Below, one piece after another: positions 11,958-24,313 of a DNA stretch of 64,000 nt (the stretch's first letter is position 1; the number at the start of each line of letters is the position of its first letter). The notes below the pieces were generated by a model. That model searched no databases and had not been told where the DNA came from. It saw nothing but the letters and a program-made list of their open reading frames with translations. The stretch comes from Elysia chlorotica (taxonomy: Eukaryota; Mollusca; Gastropoda; Plakobranchidae), in contig RQTK01001094.1 in the NCBI GenBank assembly GCA_003991915.1, positions 32,111 through 96,110 on the forward strand. The letters run 5' to 3'. The translations under genes and the position numbers were made by a program.

Positions 11958-12794
11958 AGAGGAAAACCAGATAGGCCTGGCAGCTGACTTGAAAAATGAA
12001 CTTGACCTCGGTGCCAAGCCGTCCAAGCAAACCGGATCATAGCTGGGAACCAGATTGCAACTAAATCACAAAATGTGACTTTAGGTTACTCGGTTCCCTT
12101 AAAAATAACCGAGTTCCAAGTAACACAAAATACAGGGTGTAAAAAAGCATATTAAAAACAAAATTGTATGTGTGTAATTCTCAACCAAAATTGTATAATT
12201 ATGTGTAATTCTCAGGGAAAACGAGGAATCTTATAATAGGCTTACACAATCATATCCGTCTGTGAATTATAATGAAAACAAACTGCTAAACCGGAATCGA
12301 TTCGTTGCTCGGCTGATGAAATGAGTTACACATGTACTACTACCACACGTTATGGAGAGCGCAGTGAACTTTCAACCTCTAGGTTATTGATCCACAACCA
12401 CTATCTGTGAAAGTTCTCCTCCTCAATCTGTCCAGGGCGCGAAGGTTCTAATCGGGAGGTCACGGGTTTTCGTTCCCGGGACCACAGCGTTGTTGTTTTC
12501 TAATATCGTTATACATTGTATATCTCTGTTGATATTGTACATTGTATTAGGCCTATGTGGCCAGCTGAGATAGAGCGAGGCTATCATAATCTGTATCTGG
12601 TATCCTCTGACAAGAGCGAAACGAGCTTTGGGCAGACAAATTAATCATGGCATTGGCAGCTCGTATTTTATCTTTGGACCTGTAGGGGCACATATGATCC
12701 TTCTTTAAACTTCTCCCCAAACAGAGAACCTTGTACATGTATTTCATAAAGATGAATTGTTAAGGTAACTGAACGTAAAATTAAAAATAGGTTT

Positions 12795-13131
12795 CTTCGA
12801 GTCCTGCGTCAGTAGCCAAGGTCTGTCGCGGATGGGGCCCATACATATGACTGAACTAGTCACATTATAGACTGCCGACCAAACCAGCATGCTATAAGAA
12901 AAAAAAGGAATCACCAGAGCGGGGCTCAAACTCTGACCTCCTGATTCGGAGTTGAGTTGAGTTGGTCACGTACAACGCCAGCACCATTATAGGCTATATT
13001 GTGGGCGGTTGGTTGGTTGGTTGGGTTGTTTTAACGTCCAACAGCAGCACTATATAGGCTATATTGTGGACGGATCCCAAGATTGACGTCTGATAATTTT
13101 ACGTGCTGCCACACACGAGACAGGGCGGGGA
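12795..13131 (-). mobile_element. Cluster of abutting SINE fragments
   Basis: Three minus-strand pieces of the SINE family lie together. 12795-12950 is a diverged head and body with box-B-like GAGTTTGAGCCCC. 12952-13006 is a 3' piece ending inside the TATATTGTGGGCGG block. 13007-13131 is a second 3' piece with the GGTT tail (read on plus), CACTATATAGGCTATATTG and GAGACAGGGCGGGGATACC, lacking the tRNA head. The internal junction at 13006/13007 suggests one copy landing in or next to another. Confidence 0.7.
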
Positions 13132-13258
13132 TACCGTGTTATTGATTTTACTTTTACAATTTTCTGGAAAAGTTATTTTTCAGTTAAGTTTTGAAAAACG
13201 CAATGGGGTTGTCTGGCTGATTTTTGTGTTGCTGGTTGTTGTTTTTTTTTAATTTGGT

Positions 13259-14631
13259 CTGTCACCCCCCACCCCCTTAAAGTTGCAGCCAAATCAGGAA
13301 AAAGTTGATTAAAATTGCTGCCATTTAAGGCATTTAAGAATCAATAAATATATTTTTAAAAACAACAATAACAAAAGTCAATGCAAAGTAAACATTTTTA
13401 TAATTGGTAATGTACTTTCGTTGACTCATACATTTGTGTTGTGATAAACACGAATAATACAACAATTACAACTTCAGTATCATCGCTAAACAGTTGCAAA
13501 AAGTACACAATCAAGATACATGTAGATCTAATAAAAAGAACAGCGAGGGGGAAGAGAAAAAACCGTAGAGAAAGTCAGAGAGGGATAAAGAGAGACATTG
13601 ACAGATTGAGAGAAAGAGAAACTACTGGTATGTGTGAAAAGTCAAAAGTCAGGGATCCAAAACGTTTATGACTAGAAGATTGTTCTCATCATTTGAAATA
13701 TTTTGTTACTGGTCAACTGGTCAAAAATGTTTGGGATGGTGGGTTAGGAACTATCATTAATATCAATGAAGAAGAGCACACTGTATTACCATTACAGTAT
13801 TGTAGTGGATTAGAGATTGAATAATAAATAAAAACACGATTGAACAAAAGTTGTGAGAATATGTAATAGTAGGCCTACTACTTAGTGAAAATTGATAGAA
13901 AGAGAGAGCGAGAGAGAGAGAGAGGGGGGGAGAGAGAGAGAGAGAGAGGGACAGTGAGAGAGACAGACAGACAGAGAGAGACAGAGAGCCAATTTTTCGG
14001 TCTCGCCCATCAATAGTCATCTTCATTCCAGTCCCCATTTTTTCTTAGCGAATCTGACACAGTAAAACTGATCCTTTCGAGGAATATCATTCAATATGCA
14101 CTGGCCTGATTCCTCTTTAAAGACAATTTTTCTTAAAGATTGAAAAGATTGAAAGGTTCGTATAAGTTATGTTGTTGTTGAGTTGATTTAGCGTCTAACA
14201 TCAGCACTATATAGGCTATATTGTGGACGGGTCTCAAGACTGACGTGCTGTCACACACGAGACAGGGCGGAGATACCATGACTCCTGTCTCAGCCGGTCA
14301 CATTAAACTAACACCAACCCAACCGGTAGGGAGTGCCTTCACCAGGATTCGAACCTAGACCTTTTGCGTCGGAAGCCGATGTCCTATCCCAGGACCACCG
14401 CGTCCCCCTCATAGTCATATGATTTATAACTTAATATATAATCACAACATATTTTGATGTAGCTACATACATTCTACAGTTGTCTTGGTGCTATCTCTGA
14501 CTATATATGAAAAATACACGGGAAATTATTGTATTTATCATAAAAGTAGCGAAATTTTACTTAAAATTTGTGAAAAGTTGAGATTTGGCCAAAAGTTGCA
14601 AGTTACAATCGCAAGTTTTTTGCAGGGACGG
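13259..14631. mobile_element. TIR element, copy 1 (non-autonomous DNA transposon), with a SINE inside
   Basis: Aligns along its length with 35940-37051. Shared blocks include AAAGTAAACA, CATTTGTGTTGTG, CTAAACAGTTGCAAAAAGTAC, CAAAACGTTT, GAAAATTGATAGAAA, GATTGAAAG and GATTTGGCCAAAA. The left end reads CTGTC followed by a C-rich stretch. The right end, reverse-complemented, reads CCGTC followed by a TGCAAAAAACTTG block that matches the copy-2 terminus. No transposase frame is visible, so it is non-autonomous. It is longer than copy 2 because of a SINE (14171-14408) and GA-rich expansion near 13900-13990. The superfamily is not determined. Confidence 0.75.
14171..14408 (-). mobile_element. tRNA-derived SINE nested in TIR element copy 1
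   Basis: Full-length-looking member of the family. On the minus strand it begins near GAGGGGGACGCGGTGGTCC, with box A GTGGTCCTGGGATAGGAC, box B AGGTTCGAATCC, and a body ending in the ATATAGTGCTGATG and ACGCTAAATCAACTC blocks. TIR copy 2 lacks it, so copy 2 is an empty reference. A clean target-site duplication was not found. Confidence 0.85.
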
Positions 14632-14829
14632 CTTGGTGTTTTTGCCACTTGTGATACTTTTCTTGTGTCATATAATTCATATTATTTTTTTGTTTTCCCT
14701 TTGGTAGTTTCCTTCTGTTCAGTTTTTGGATACATATGTATATCCTTTAATCAATGTTATCCTTATTTTCATATGGAACATAAAACTAAATAAAAAAAAA
14801 AAAAAGTTTCTAAAAACTCAAAACATTTT

Positions 14830-14905
14830 GTTGCTGTGGTTGCTGTTGGTGGTTGTGGTGATGGTGTTGTTGTTGTTGTTGTTGTTATTATTGTTGTTGT
14901 TGATG
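14830..14905. repeat. TTG-rich trinucleotide repeat
   Basis: Imperfect TTG/GTG array ending in GATGGT. 14632-17010 otherwise contains only AT-rich sequence, part of which is probably the SNAPC1 3' UTR. Confidence 0.85.
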
Positions 14906-16346
14906 GTACCAGCCTTGCTATTAAAAAAAAAAAAGCTGTCTTGTAAATTGTACAGACCAACTCTGACCAAGTATATAAATAAATTATTACTGAGAGTTGA
15001 GTTGATTCTTTTTTTAACAGAATGCAGAAATGATTGAGTAATTGAATGAACAGACCTATAATCTATATCAAATACTGAACACTCAACAAAAGGCACATCC
15101 CATGTCAGGGATCAATAAACGATTAATGCACATGTGTGTATATATATATATATATGTATTTACATGAGAAAAAACAACAAAAAATAACAACTATGTACAA
15201 TGAACATAACCTAGTTCATTGGTTTGGCCTTGGATATCTAAAGTTTTGAGTTATATATGAATCATCATAATAGCAGTTTTTGTAAATTGCTAAAAAAAGG
15301 TTAGTTAAGTTTGCATCATACAGATCAACCACATAATAATGAAAAGATCAACAAAAGTATTAGAAAGTCAGCCTTTGACTTCGACAAATTTAAGTATTAG
15401 AAAGCTCAGTAATTTGTATAAACTTTTTTACAATAATTTACAAAGATTAGGTTTTTGATATTCCCATTTTTTCATAACACAGCATTTACAACAAAGTTTT
15501 AACTCATACATGTAGACCGGTATAAGCAGCAAGAAAGGTTTAAAAAAGGTATTTCTAACATAGGCTACATGTTGATTTTCAACTTTCTTTCCCGTAAGTG
15601 TGTACAACAATAAAAACAAAAAGCTGTCACTAGTCTAATGCAATAAATATGATCACTTGAGGTCTATAAAACATGATTGAGATTCTGACTGACTCAGGAC
15701 ATGTACTTTTGTATAAGGAGCAAATTTATGAAAATACCTGGTATCAAATGTGCTCTATACTTAAAACATTGAAATACTCAAATATCTCCTGTACATCTTT
15801 TAGGCACTGTTTGGTATCTAGGATAATCTGATATACCTAAAGTATCTATGTCTTAAATTTCTGAATAGGCTAAATCTAAGACAAAATTCTTTTAGTCTTT
15901 AATCATTTCTTTCAAACTTTTCAACTTCAGTATAATATACATGTACAAACCATTAATATAATAGCATAATTATGTACCGTACATAAAGATTATATTTTTA
16001 AAGATGACTTTCAACAAATATTATTGAAAGCAAGGAGACTCTAGAAGTGAATAAAGCCAAGGGATCATGATGGATATATTTTACACAAGTCAAAGTTTGT
16101 GAGATTAAAAGAAATATTGGCTTGCCTTGAGACATTTCTACAAAACTTTAACACCGTTGTTCGGTCACAGAAATATGTTGTATGAAAAACCCCCCAAAAA
16201 AACTCTAACCCTTCAAAGAGAGAAAAGAATGTAACATCTTATAAGGGAGATACCAAAATAAATAGTATTTGAAAACTCTTGCCATCTATTTCCTAATATA
16301 AAGCCAATATGAACCAACTAAAATATATTCTATGCCGAGTTTAATA

Positions 16347-16352
16347 TTTATT
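16347..16352 (-). terminator. Candidate polyadenylation signal for SNAPC1
   Basis: AATAAA on the minus strand about 660 bp downstream of the SNAPC1 stop codon. Other candidates are possible in this AT-rich stretch, so the true 3' end is uncertain. Confidence 0.3.
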
Positions 16353-17010
16353 TTCTTAACATAACACTTATTCTCAATATCAATATAGTAGATGAAGTAA
16401 TATTTTTCAATTTTTCAATATATGTGAATCAATAGTCTGAATATGATGTTACTTCATTAGTATGTGAACTGAGCAAAATGTAGATCCAGATCAGAAGAAC
16501 AGAGTTCTGGACATTTGATAAGGATATAGAATGATATGCTTATGAACCCTTTAAAACAGTAACATAAAAAAAAAACAACAACAACAACAACAAAAACGAA
16601 CGTTATCATTTTGATCTGGTATTCAAAATTCCTTATAAAAATGCATGCATCATTTAAAAAATCAGCTCTGCAAAGCACATAATTATGCTTACAAACACGT
16701 AATATTTGTAAAGGTAGAGAATTGAACCAAAATTTTAATAAATGCTAAGAGATATGCGCAAATCCTGCGATTCTCATCCCTGTAGTATTTGAATATAAGA
16801 CTAAAAGCTAAAAAAAAAGTTGCACTTTGAGAACGTTAGTTTTAACAGAGAATGCTTTACTTTGCACTTGAATCCTAGTAATATCAATGTCAGTTAACCT
16901 GTCTAGCATTCACAGTTTTTACTCCATTTTTGAAAATTTTTGTCAGATTTTCAGAGGTTTTGTTCACTTTTTCATATTTTCAAACTAATGTATACCCAAG
17001 TCTTAATATG

Positions 17011-20000
17011 TCACAGAAATCTTGCAGCATCCAACACGACCTTTCCCGATTTGTCTTTAGCCTTTTCTGCAGATGCTCCATTCGCTGTCTCCCCAGCCTG
17101 TCCTAAAAGTCTCTCTCTAAACAGACGCATGGCTTTTAAAGTCTCAGACTCTGGCTTCTCACGCTTCACTTTGTTTGTTTCAGTCATGGTCTTGTAAACT
17201 TTGGCCAGGTCATCTTGATCTATAGTTAGTTTTTCAGTCTTAGGCTTGATTTCTCCTTCATATCCTGGGCCAACTGTGCAGTATTTGGATTTTCTGGGTT
17301 TTCTTATCTTCTTTGCCTTGGCCGATGCATCTGGCTTTGAATCTACATTGTCTGCTTGGCTTACTGACAACTGTTCTTTTGCTGCACTGCTCGTCTTTTT
17401 TCCCGATACTGTTGAGGAACTCATTTTAGAACTGCATTCATTTTGTACATTAGAAACACCTGCATCGAGGCCCTTTTGATTTGATTGAGCTGACTCTGAA
17501 CTACTGTGGTCTTTGCCAACGTTTTGAGAATAGTGCGACTGCTTCAACTGATTTGAGGACGCTATCACTTTTTGTTGCATACTGTGTGAGAACTGAGCTT
17601 TTGGAAATTTTATTTGCAGGGGGAGTCCATGTGCATTGTCCCCAATGTCTGAAATGCCCTTGCTAAGAGTGGGAGCCAACACAATCCTGTAAGTGGATTT
17701 CACTTCAGCCCCATCTCTATTACCATTTGCTATTTGAGTGTTTTCCTGTCTCTGATTAGTTCCCGATTCTTTTGAGGGCATCACATGACATTGTGAGTTT
17801 GTCAGTTTATTAGTAATTGGAACATCTCCACTTTTTACAGTTTTAACTACCTGAAGACTAACAGGAGTATTCTTAGTATTTGGAAGATCTCCACTTTTAA
17901 CAGTTTTAACTACCTGAAGATTTACAGGAAGATCTCCACTTTTCACAGCTTTAACTACCTGAAGATTAATAGGAGTGCTCTTAGTATTTGGAACATCTCC
18001 ACTTTTTACAGTTTTATCTGCCTGAGGAGTAGAGCTCTGTGGCAAAAAGCGGTTCTCCCCTGTACTTTCTGGCGTGAGTTTCAATGTTTTTGAAAATCTT
18101 GCGTTATCAAATATATTGAATTGGACTGCTCGTGAACTTGGTGCCATCACAACCTCATAGGATGACAGAGCCTTCTGTGTATCTTTCTTGCCAGATTGTG
18201 CACCCTTAGTTTTATCTCTCACTTTTTTCGTCGGTGAATCGTTCATACTTTCACTTTCCGTTTGATCTCTAGAAACATTTACCTTTCCCTTGCCTAAAGA
18301 AGGTTTTGCACTGGTCTTTTCATTATTTAAACGCCGTACTTGTTTGTTTTTATTTCGTTTGTCTGGTAAAGGAGGTAAAGATGTTTCGGACTCACTCAAG
18401 TCAAGAGTGCTTGATTTATCATGATCAGAAATATCTGTTTCAAGGTCTTCTCTACTATCGTTTGAAGCTTTTGAATATTTTCCAGGCCGACCTCTTTTTG
18501 TCATTGTGCCTGTTGCAGTGCTAGCTTCCCTTGTTCGTAAATTTGTCACAGGATTCCACGTTATCCTAAATCCAGTCTTCTCTGAGACATCTTTCGCACT
18601 TGAGTCACTTTTACCTTTTAAGTCACCCTTCTTTTTACGAATGTTTGCTGTGACGGTTTCTTTTGAAGAGGCTGTTCCTGAAGCTGGGTGTGAATCGGGA
18701 GATAATGAAGCTGCTTTGGCAGATTCTTTCATTTGATGTTTTAAACTGGTTGCAATTTGACTCGATGTGGTCTTTCCAAATTTAGTTGGCGAACGATCAA
18801 ATTGTGAAGATGATTTGGCTTTTATTAGTTGTAGACTTTTCCTTGACGCAATTTTTTGTGGCATACTTTTCCTGCCTGAAAAATAAAAAATAAGATTATC
18901 AAAATCAAATTAAAACAATAAAAAAAAATGCTTGGTAGAAATAAACAGACTGAGAAACTTTGACAAACATGTATGTTCTAAATATAAACCTCTTAAATAA
19001 TGGTGTCAACAACTTTGATATTAATAATAAATCCTTTTTTATTTTGTTGTGAATTCATGAAAAGTATCATTTGAGACAGCAATTACACTTTTTAAACTAT
19101 TTTTTTCTAACATTTTTTGAAATGTACAAACTTTTCAAAAATTTCTTTCTATAAATATCCTTGTGTGGCTTTGACATACTTAAACATAATTTTTTTTATT
19201 ATTTTTTTTTTTCTGGTGCTCAACAGTAAAAGCAATGGTTTTTTTTTTTTGCTAAACAAAAAAAAAAATTGAAAACATTTTTTGCTCTTTGAGGAATTCA
19301 ATTCCCTCAACTTAGAGATGTGTTGGCAGACATCACTTTACTAAAATAGATTTTTGTAAAGTACTATACACATATTTCAGTCATATTGAGTATTAAGTTA
19401 TTGAAAATGTTAGTTGAATATGGAGGGTTAAACAATAGGAAACTATTGATTGTTCCTAAAATAAAAGTTACCTCTGGATTTCTTACAAGGTGGCACATAT
19501 TCAACATCTGATCCATCTCCACTAGAAAGTTCTCCGTCATCTGACACAACCACTGGCATGCTGAGGTTCTTCTTTCTTGATGATGGGGGTGAAGATACTG
19601 TAATAAACAGATAATAGTACTTTCAGTTCACAATCAAACAAAGTAAATAATGATATTCTACTATCCTAACAATGAACAAACATACCTGCAGATCTCTTGC
19701 TACATTCACTGATCTCTTTTTAAGTAAATAAATATTATGTTAAGGAAGTAACTCATGACAATAATATTTAAAAACAAAACCCACATCAAATTCATTGCAA
19801 TAGCATTGAATAGAGAGCAGTTGACGGATGGCATGCTGGCCAAAATAAGGTTTGTCTTTGGTAGGTTGTACCACATGCAGATCGGATAAACTATTGTGGA
19901 ACAATGCATAAAAATTTTAAAAATTGATAGATCCCCATTGCAGAGAAAATTTTAAAGTGATTAGAAGAGATATATATATTATATTCTTTTAAAATTAAGA

Positions 20001-21048
20001 AAAAAAAGGACAAATATGGTACCCAAAAACTTGCTTTTGCAATAAATATTTAACAGGTTGGTTGGTTGGTTGGTTGGGTTGGTTTAACGTTCAACAGCAG
20101 CACTATATAGGCTATATTGTGGACCGGCCCCAAGACGGACGTCTGACAATTTTATGTGCTGCCACACACGAGACAGGGCGGGGATACCATGACTCCTGTC
20201 TCAGCCGGTCACATTATACTGACACCAACCCAACCAGTAGGGAACGCAACAGCCAGGATTCGAACTCGGAACCTTTTGTGTCGGAAGCCGATGTTCTACC
20301 CCTGGACCACAGCGACCCCCAAAATATTTAACAAAAGTAGGCAATATAAAACTGGCTTCTCATAACAAAAAATAAAATCAAATGACTCACCATCTGCTTG
20401 TAATCTGGTTGGAGATGTAAGACTGGCATCACTCATAGCTAGCTCTGCATCATCCGCTAGATCACCACCTGCGTTTGCTTTCGCCAAAGCTCTTTGAGCT
20501 GCTCTGTTTGCTGTGGTTATATCAAATTTTAATATATCTATTTAACAAAAATATTTGACATGGTAGCAAATTTACACTAAAAAAATCCAGGTAAAAACAT
20601 GCTCTGAAAATGGACATTGTAAACCATTTCCAAAGCATTGTTTATAAATAAAAAAGGCACTTTGATTGTGAGGAAAACATATTTTCACTGTAACCACTAT
20701 ATAGCAGGATAATGTGTTAATATGTCTTAACTTCTTACAGAACTAATTCAGTTTCATCCTTTTAAAAGGTTTTGTCATAGAAAAAATGCACTTGGAATAA
20801 ATTCTAACTTAAAGAAAATGATACGACATTAAACTCTTTTTCCCATCCTCCTCACACATAAAAAACGAATCAGATTTGAATTCAATTATTACAAGATCTA
20901 AAGTGTCCTTCAATTCCATGCATTGAACATAAATCCTTTTGAAAAACATAGAAAAGGCAATCTTGGTAAGAATTTAAAAAATATACACTAATATATATAT
21001 ATATATATATCAAGAAGGACAAATAGAGGGCTGGAAAGAGAGATAGAT

Positions 21049-21137
<89 letters not shown>

Positions 21138-21150
21138 AGAGAGAGAAAGA

Positions 21151-21231
<81 letters not shown>

Positions 21232-21375
21232 TATGATCTTACATTGAGTGTCTATATGAATCTGCTTTAAACTAGGGCTCTATATAAATTATTTCTGAGA
21301 CTATTTTTTTTAGGCTGCTCCCAAGACGTTACTATATTCTCTTATTATAATGTATAGTTATCAGAAACAAAAATC

Positions 21376-21413
<38 letters not shown>

Positions 21414-24242
21414 TGAGGAAAATGATTTATAGAATGCCATATCCAATAAGCTCATCTCATGACGCTTTCACATAATAACTAGATCACCTTCAAAAAAGAA
21501 CATGACATATTACGTAGATTATAATAATATTATTACAAAACAAAAATCGTTCCTTCGCATAAGAACATGATTTAAAAGATGAAAAGTGTACCAGACCTCT
21601 GTCAATAGCTAGATTTTTTTCAGGCGACTCTGAACTCAATCTTCGGCTTCTTGTTGAAGGAGACCCAGCGAAGGCTGCATTTTTCAGAGCCTGTCTGCGG
21701 CTTCCAACAGTTTGTGGCTGAAACAAAAAACACAGAAGTATGTTTTCTCTCAGGATTAATACATGTATGTACACAAACTGGAATACTACTCTTTTTATGA
21801 GCTTTTCACTTAAGACGTAACATATTGCACCAAAAAACATGACATCTTGACTGATCTTTACTGAACTCTGCTTTGCCAGCTTTATTTTTTATGGGAGTCT
21901 GTACCTTTTTTTTTTTTTTTACAAAATCTATCTTCCTAGCACTCTTTTTTAAAATTATTATTTTCTTTTTAGAGCAATGTAATTCTACTTTAATTGAAAA
22001 AAAACAACAACAAACATTATTTTAATCTTTAATTTTGTTAAGAACATCACACATAATAGTATTTCCAGTATAAAATTGTATAGACATCACAATGAAAGAG
22101 AATGCGGATTATTTGCAAACATACCCCAGTCTTTAGCTCTCTCTCAGCTTTTTTCGTGGAGTTTCCCTGAAATATAAAAAAAAATTGATTATTTCTCAGA
22201 AACTGACAGATATTACATCTTACTTGTATCTCTTATTAACACACTATTTTATAATTAGATTATTCTATTAAAACGTTTTTTCTTACTTTCCCATCCACTT
22301 CATACAAAATAACACACTGAGAGATAATTGGATTATTCAATTAGAATATCTTTCCCTATTTTGCCCCACACTTCATACAAAGTCTTCTATACTCTAATAA
22401 AACTATATTAATTGATAAAGTTTAAATGTAGTGTACATAAATAATTTCTATGCACTAAAAAAGCCATAGAGATATCTCCTTTGGGTCTGGTTTTTGTACG
22501 AAATTATTGTGAGTTCTCCAAATTAAGAAACAAAATTAAAAAAGATCATGACACTTTGTTTTATAGGAAACGTTTCATGAAATTTGACCAATGAAACACC
22601 CTACCCCAACCCTATCCCTGGTAAAAAAAAGATAAAATATATTAAGAGCAATATTTTTTATTTAATTGTATGTTTATTATGCAATGAAAAAAATGTGGGA
22701 GAATATAAAATATTGATGCCTTTTCTGCATGAAATAAAAGCAGTACTAGTTGATCAAAGTACACGGCTACTGTAAAATTATAAAAATTGAAACTTGAATT
22801 ATCCACAAATATTCTTCAAATGTATTTCATTTTTTTTAAACGAAAAGGTAACTTACAACTCGTTTGGACATATTAGCAACGTTTTCTTTAAAAGTCTGAA
22901 GTGATCTGAAATGGAAAAAAATGCACACCAATTTAGGAGATTTACGCATTTATATATAAGGATTGAAATGTTTTAATGCATCTCTTGGACAAATCTATCT
23001 TAAAAAATGAACTAAAAGATCAATTTCAATCTTATAACAATGACCACAAAAAATGACAGCAGATACAATCCCTCAAAGACTTCAATTTACTGAGCTAATG
23101 AAAAAGAGAGAAATAAAGAAAAAAAAAACATCAGAAAGGCTAGGATATCTTACTGTGCACTTTGTAAGATTCAAAAAGGTCGAAAACTTCTGATAATTTG
23201 TCCAAGATACCATTATTTAATGCATAGGTTTAACATATTTTTAGGAAAATATTTAAAAATAATTAAACCAATGTAAATTTTACAAGAAATAATATCCGTC
23301 TCTGTTTTTCTTTTTTAAGTTTCACCTCAATCTAAGGTTGCTCAGATAAAAAAAAGGGAAACTGGAGAAAAAAAAGAGCAATATGAAAGCAGCTGCTTGG
23401 AGAATAGAGTTAAATATTTAATACATCACACTCACCAGTCAATGTATAAGAGCCCTGTAGGGTAATTCCCTATAATTATAAGTGTCTTGCAATGTAAATC
23501 TCAAAGGTAAAACATAAAGAGAAATCAAGTAAGATTTATGCATTTAAAACGTTCAAGAGAAGAGAAAATGACAATAATAGTGACAATAGGAACGAAAACA
23601 CTAGGTAAAAAATCTGCAAAAAGAAAGTGGAGCAGACTCTGGTAAAAAAAAAATTCAATTCTATTCAAAAAAGTTTTCAACATTACATAAACTTTAAAAG
23701 TATTCTAATATGCCTTACAGGACGATATCCTCAACAAGCTTTTCTTTCACAACATTCAAGGATTTGTCTGGCTTTGTTGCATGAGGTCCAGCTAATACCA
23801 CTTTCATTCTCTGGTATTGGTCTTGCAGATAAGACAGTTGCTGAAATATAGAATCCAAGTAAAAAAATATTGAAGATGGCGAAAGATGGTTCTAATCTGT
23901 TTAAGAAATTATAGAGATTATAGTGCAGTGGAGGTACAGTACGGCACCCGTTGCTTCGGGACCAGCAGTACAGCAGGATATTTATAGAATCCCCGTTTTT
24001 TTTCTTTTATATAAAGCCTTGGGTATAACAGGGCATGGAAATGGGTGAACTTAGATACAGCGGAAAGAGGAAGTGATTGTCCAAAATAACCTGTACAGCA
24101 AATGTGTGGTGTGATACAGTGAGTAAATGTAATAATTAAGTAAGGGAAGAGGTATTCAACAGGTTGGTGATGAATGAGGTTGAGTTAGGGAGACTCAGAG
24201 ACAGAGTTTTTACGGCATGTCAGCACAGTAACTGCTATACTG

Positions 24243-24313
<71 letters not shown>

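Noticed and set aside
12420..12490. tRNA-like stretch with GGTCACGGGTTTTCGTTCCC
   Set aside because: No complete cloverleaf can be drawn. Probably a decayed SINE head, too weak to list.
20062..20365. Plus-strand frames of 69-89 codons
   Set aside because: They lie wholly inside the SINE at 20056-20321. Similar frames at 59543-59797 and 57340-57549 are also SINE-derived.
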